From Rhodothermus marinus (GTDB lineage: Bacteria > Bacteroidota > Rhodothermia > Rhodothermales > Rhodothermaceae), in the NCBI RefSeq assembly GCF_009936275.1, contig NZ_AP019797.1, positions 3,331,890-3,395,889 of the forward strand: 64,000 nt of DNA. Reading direction: 5' to 3'. The notes below the pieces were generated by a model. That model was not told where the DNA came from and made no database searches. It was given only the letters and a program-made list of their open reading frames with translations. Positions within the stretch are counted from its first letter, which is position 1; each line of letters begins with the position of its first letter. Both the position numbers and the translations under genes were made by a program. Below, in pieces: positions 63,237-64,000 of this stretch.

Positions 63237-64000
63237 TCACGAAGACACGTTGAGCGGACGCGGAAGCGGCGGGCGCTCGCCGTGGATGGGCGCGTCGCGT
63301 TCCCGGAGCGGCCGCGCCGAACGTCCGTGCAGCACGGCCTGGATTTCGGCCAGCGCCGAGAGCGCGATCTCCTCGGCCGTCTCCGTGCCGATGTCCAGCC
63401 CGACGGGCCCGTAAATGCGCGCGCGCTCGGCCTCCAGGCGCTCGCCGTGCGTGCGGGCCAGCTCGCTCAGCATCCGTTCGGTGCGCTCCTTCGGCCCCAG
63501 CATTCCGATGTACGGGATGTCGGTCTCAAAGAGCAGCGTCCCCAGGATCTGCCGATCCCGCAGGTAGGTGTGGTTCATGACCAGCGCGGCCGTGCGGCGA
63601 TCGACCCGCACATGCTGCGTGAGCTGCTCCGGGTGCATCAGGAAGCGACAGGTGTCCGCTTCGGGAAAGCGTCGGGCCAGCTCTTCCGGCGGACGGCGGC
63701 CGATGACCTCCACTTCCCAGCCCAGCCCCCGCGCAAAGCGCACCACCGGAAACACGTCGTGTCCCTCGCCGAAGACGAGCAGGCGCACGGGTGGCTGCAC
63801 GGCCTCCAGCAGCACGTCCATCTGCGCCGGGCCTTCGGCGACGCGGTGGGTGGCCCAGCCCCGCTCCTCGCGTCCGGCCAGCAGGCGCTCGAGCATCTGG
63901 CGGGCCGCCTCGTAGATCAACCGGGCCGGAGGTCCTTCCAGCAGATCGCCTTCGGCGCCTCCGTCGGCCCGGAGCAGCAGGTGCCGCCCGAGCCAGTTCG
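63237..64000 (-). CDS. XdhC/CoxI-family protein (5' end outside window)
   Basis: The frame is open to the right edge, so the N-terminus is missing; an apparent start near 63920 is only a TTG. The visible ~253 residues include an N-domain fragment, the Rossmann segment VRLLVFGEGHDVFPVVRFARGLGWEVEVI and the C-terminal ALVMNHTYLRDRQIL...YIGMLGPKERTERML...IYGPVGLDIGTETAEEIALSALAE. This is the full XdhC C-domain signature, closer to canonical XdhC/CoxI than the coxF product, and it lacks an HMA domain. XdhC-type proteins insert or sulfurate Mo cofactor. It converges on the cox operon. Confidence 0.9.
   Translation of the reverse strand, partial: NWLGRHLLLRADGGAEGDLLEGPPARLIYEAARQMLERLLAGREERGWATHRVAEGPAQMDVLLEAVQPPVRLLVFGEGHDVFPVVRFARGLGWEVEVIGRRPPEELARRFPEADTCRFLMHPEQLTQHVRVDRRTAALVMNHTYLRDRQILGTLLFETDIPYIGMLGPKERTERMLSELARTHGERLEAERARIYGPVGLDIGTETAEEIALSALAEIQAVLHGRSARPLRERDAPIHGERPPLPRPLNVSS

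Overview
The window is about 64 kb of gene-dense, high-GC bacterial chromosome. No phage or plasmid backbone is visible. The gene families point to a Bacteroidota/Rhodothermota-type thermophile. The pointers are a Wzi capsule protein, a long periplasm-containing YidC, RND and HTTM proteins, HAF repeats, a secreted TPR-CHAT protein, and a few promoters resembling TTG-N20-TAnnTTTG. Rhodothermus (R. marinus-like) is the best guess, but the organism name is an inference.

Layout. 1-6 kb: a BatA-like VWA membrane protein (cut by the window edge), a methyltransferase carrying a PRMT-type double-E loop, an HDOD protein with an in-frame TGA near its end, a broken HAF-repeat/endonuclease-phosphatase fusion, and a lipoprotein. 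6-11.8 kb: DoxX, cupin, uvrA, a lone MNT nucleotidyltransferase, a thioredoxin/TPR protein and msrA. 11.8-16.3 kb: a marR-emrA-emrB-tolC drug-export operon. 16.4-29.5 kb: envelope and glycan genes (four glycosyltransferases, Wzi, an RND/MMPL transporter, a DUF3047 protein, an LPG-synthase-like membrane protein, and an HTTM gene between two unknown genes). 29.7-36.7 kb: MaoC, an M48 lipoprotein protease, recF, a secreted TPR-CHAT protease and murQ.

36.7-53 kb resembles an origin-proximal region: mfd, a WYL regulator, rsmG, mnmG, mnmE, yidC, rnpA and rpmH. Seven ParB-type parS sites (TGTTTCACGTGAAACA) lie in two clusters on either side of mfd. dnaA, dnaN, parA and parB are not in the window. 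Two large PAS-domain histidine kinases sit between mnmG and mnmE. Two tRNA genes (Gly-CCC, Val-UAC) follow, each with a terminator.

53.5-64 kb is the most interesting part. It holds a full aerobic carbon-monoxide dehydrogenase locus: coxM, coxS and coxL (with the form I signature AYRCSFR), then coxG, coxD, coxE, a coxF fused to a C-terminal copper-binding HMA domain, a MobA/MocA-like cytidylyltransferase, and a second XdhC/CoxI gene on the opposite strand. An intact IS1-family element with an 8-bp target duplication sits 78 bp upstream of coxM. Removing it in silico rebuilds a Bacteroidota-type promoter, so the insertion appears to have split the cox promoter. The fused HMA domain suggests a dedicated in-operon copper donor for the Mo-S-Cu active site.
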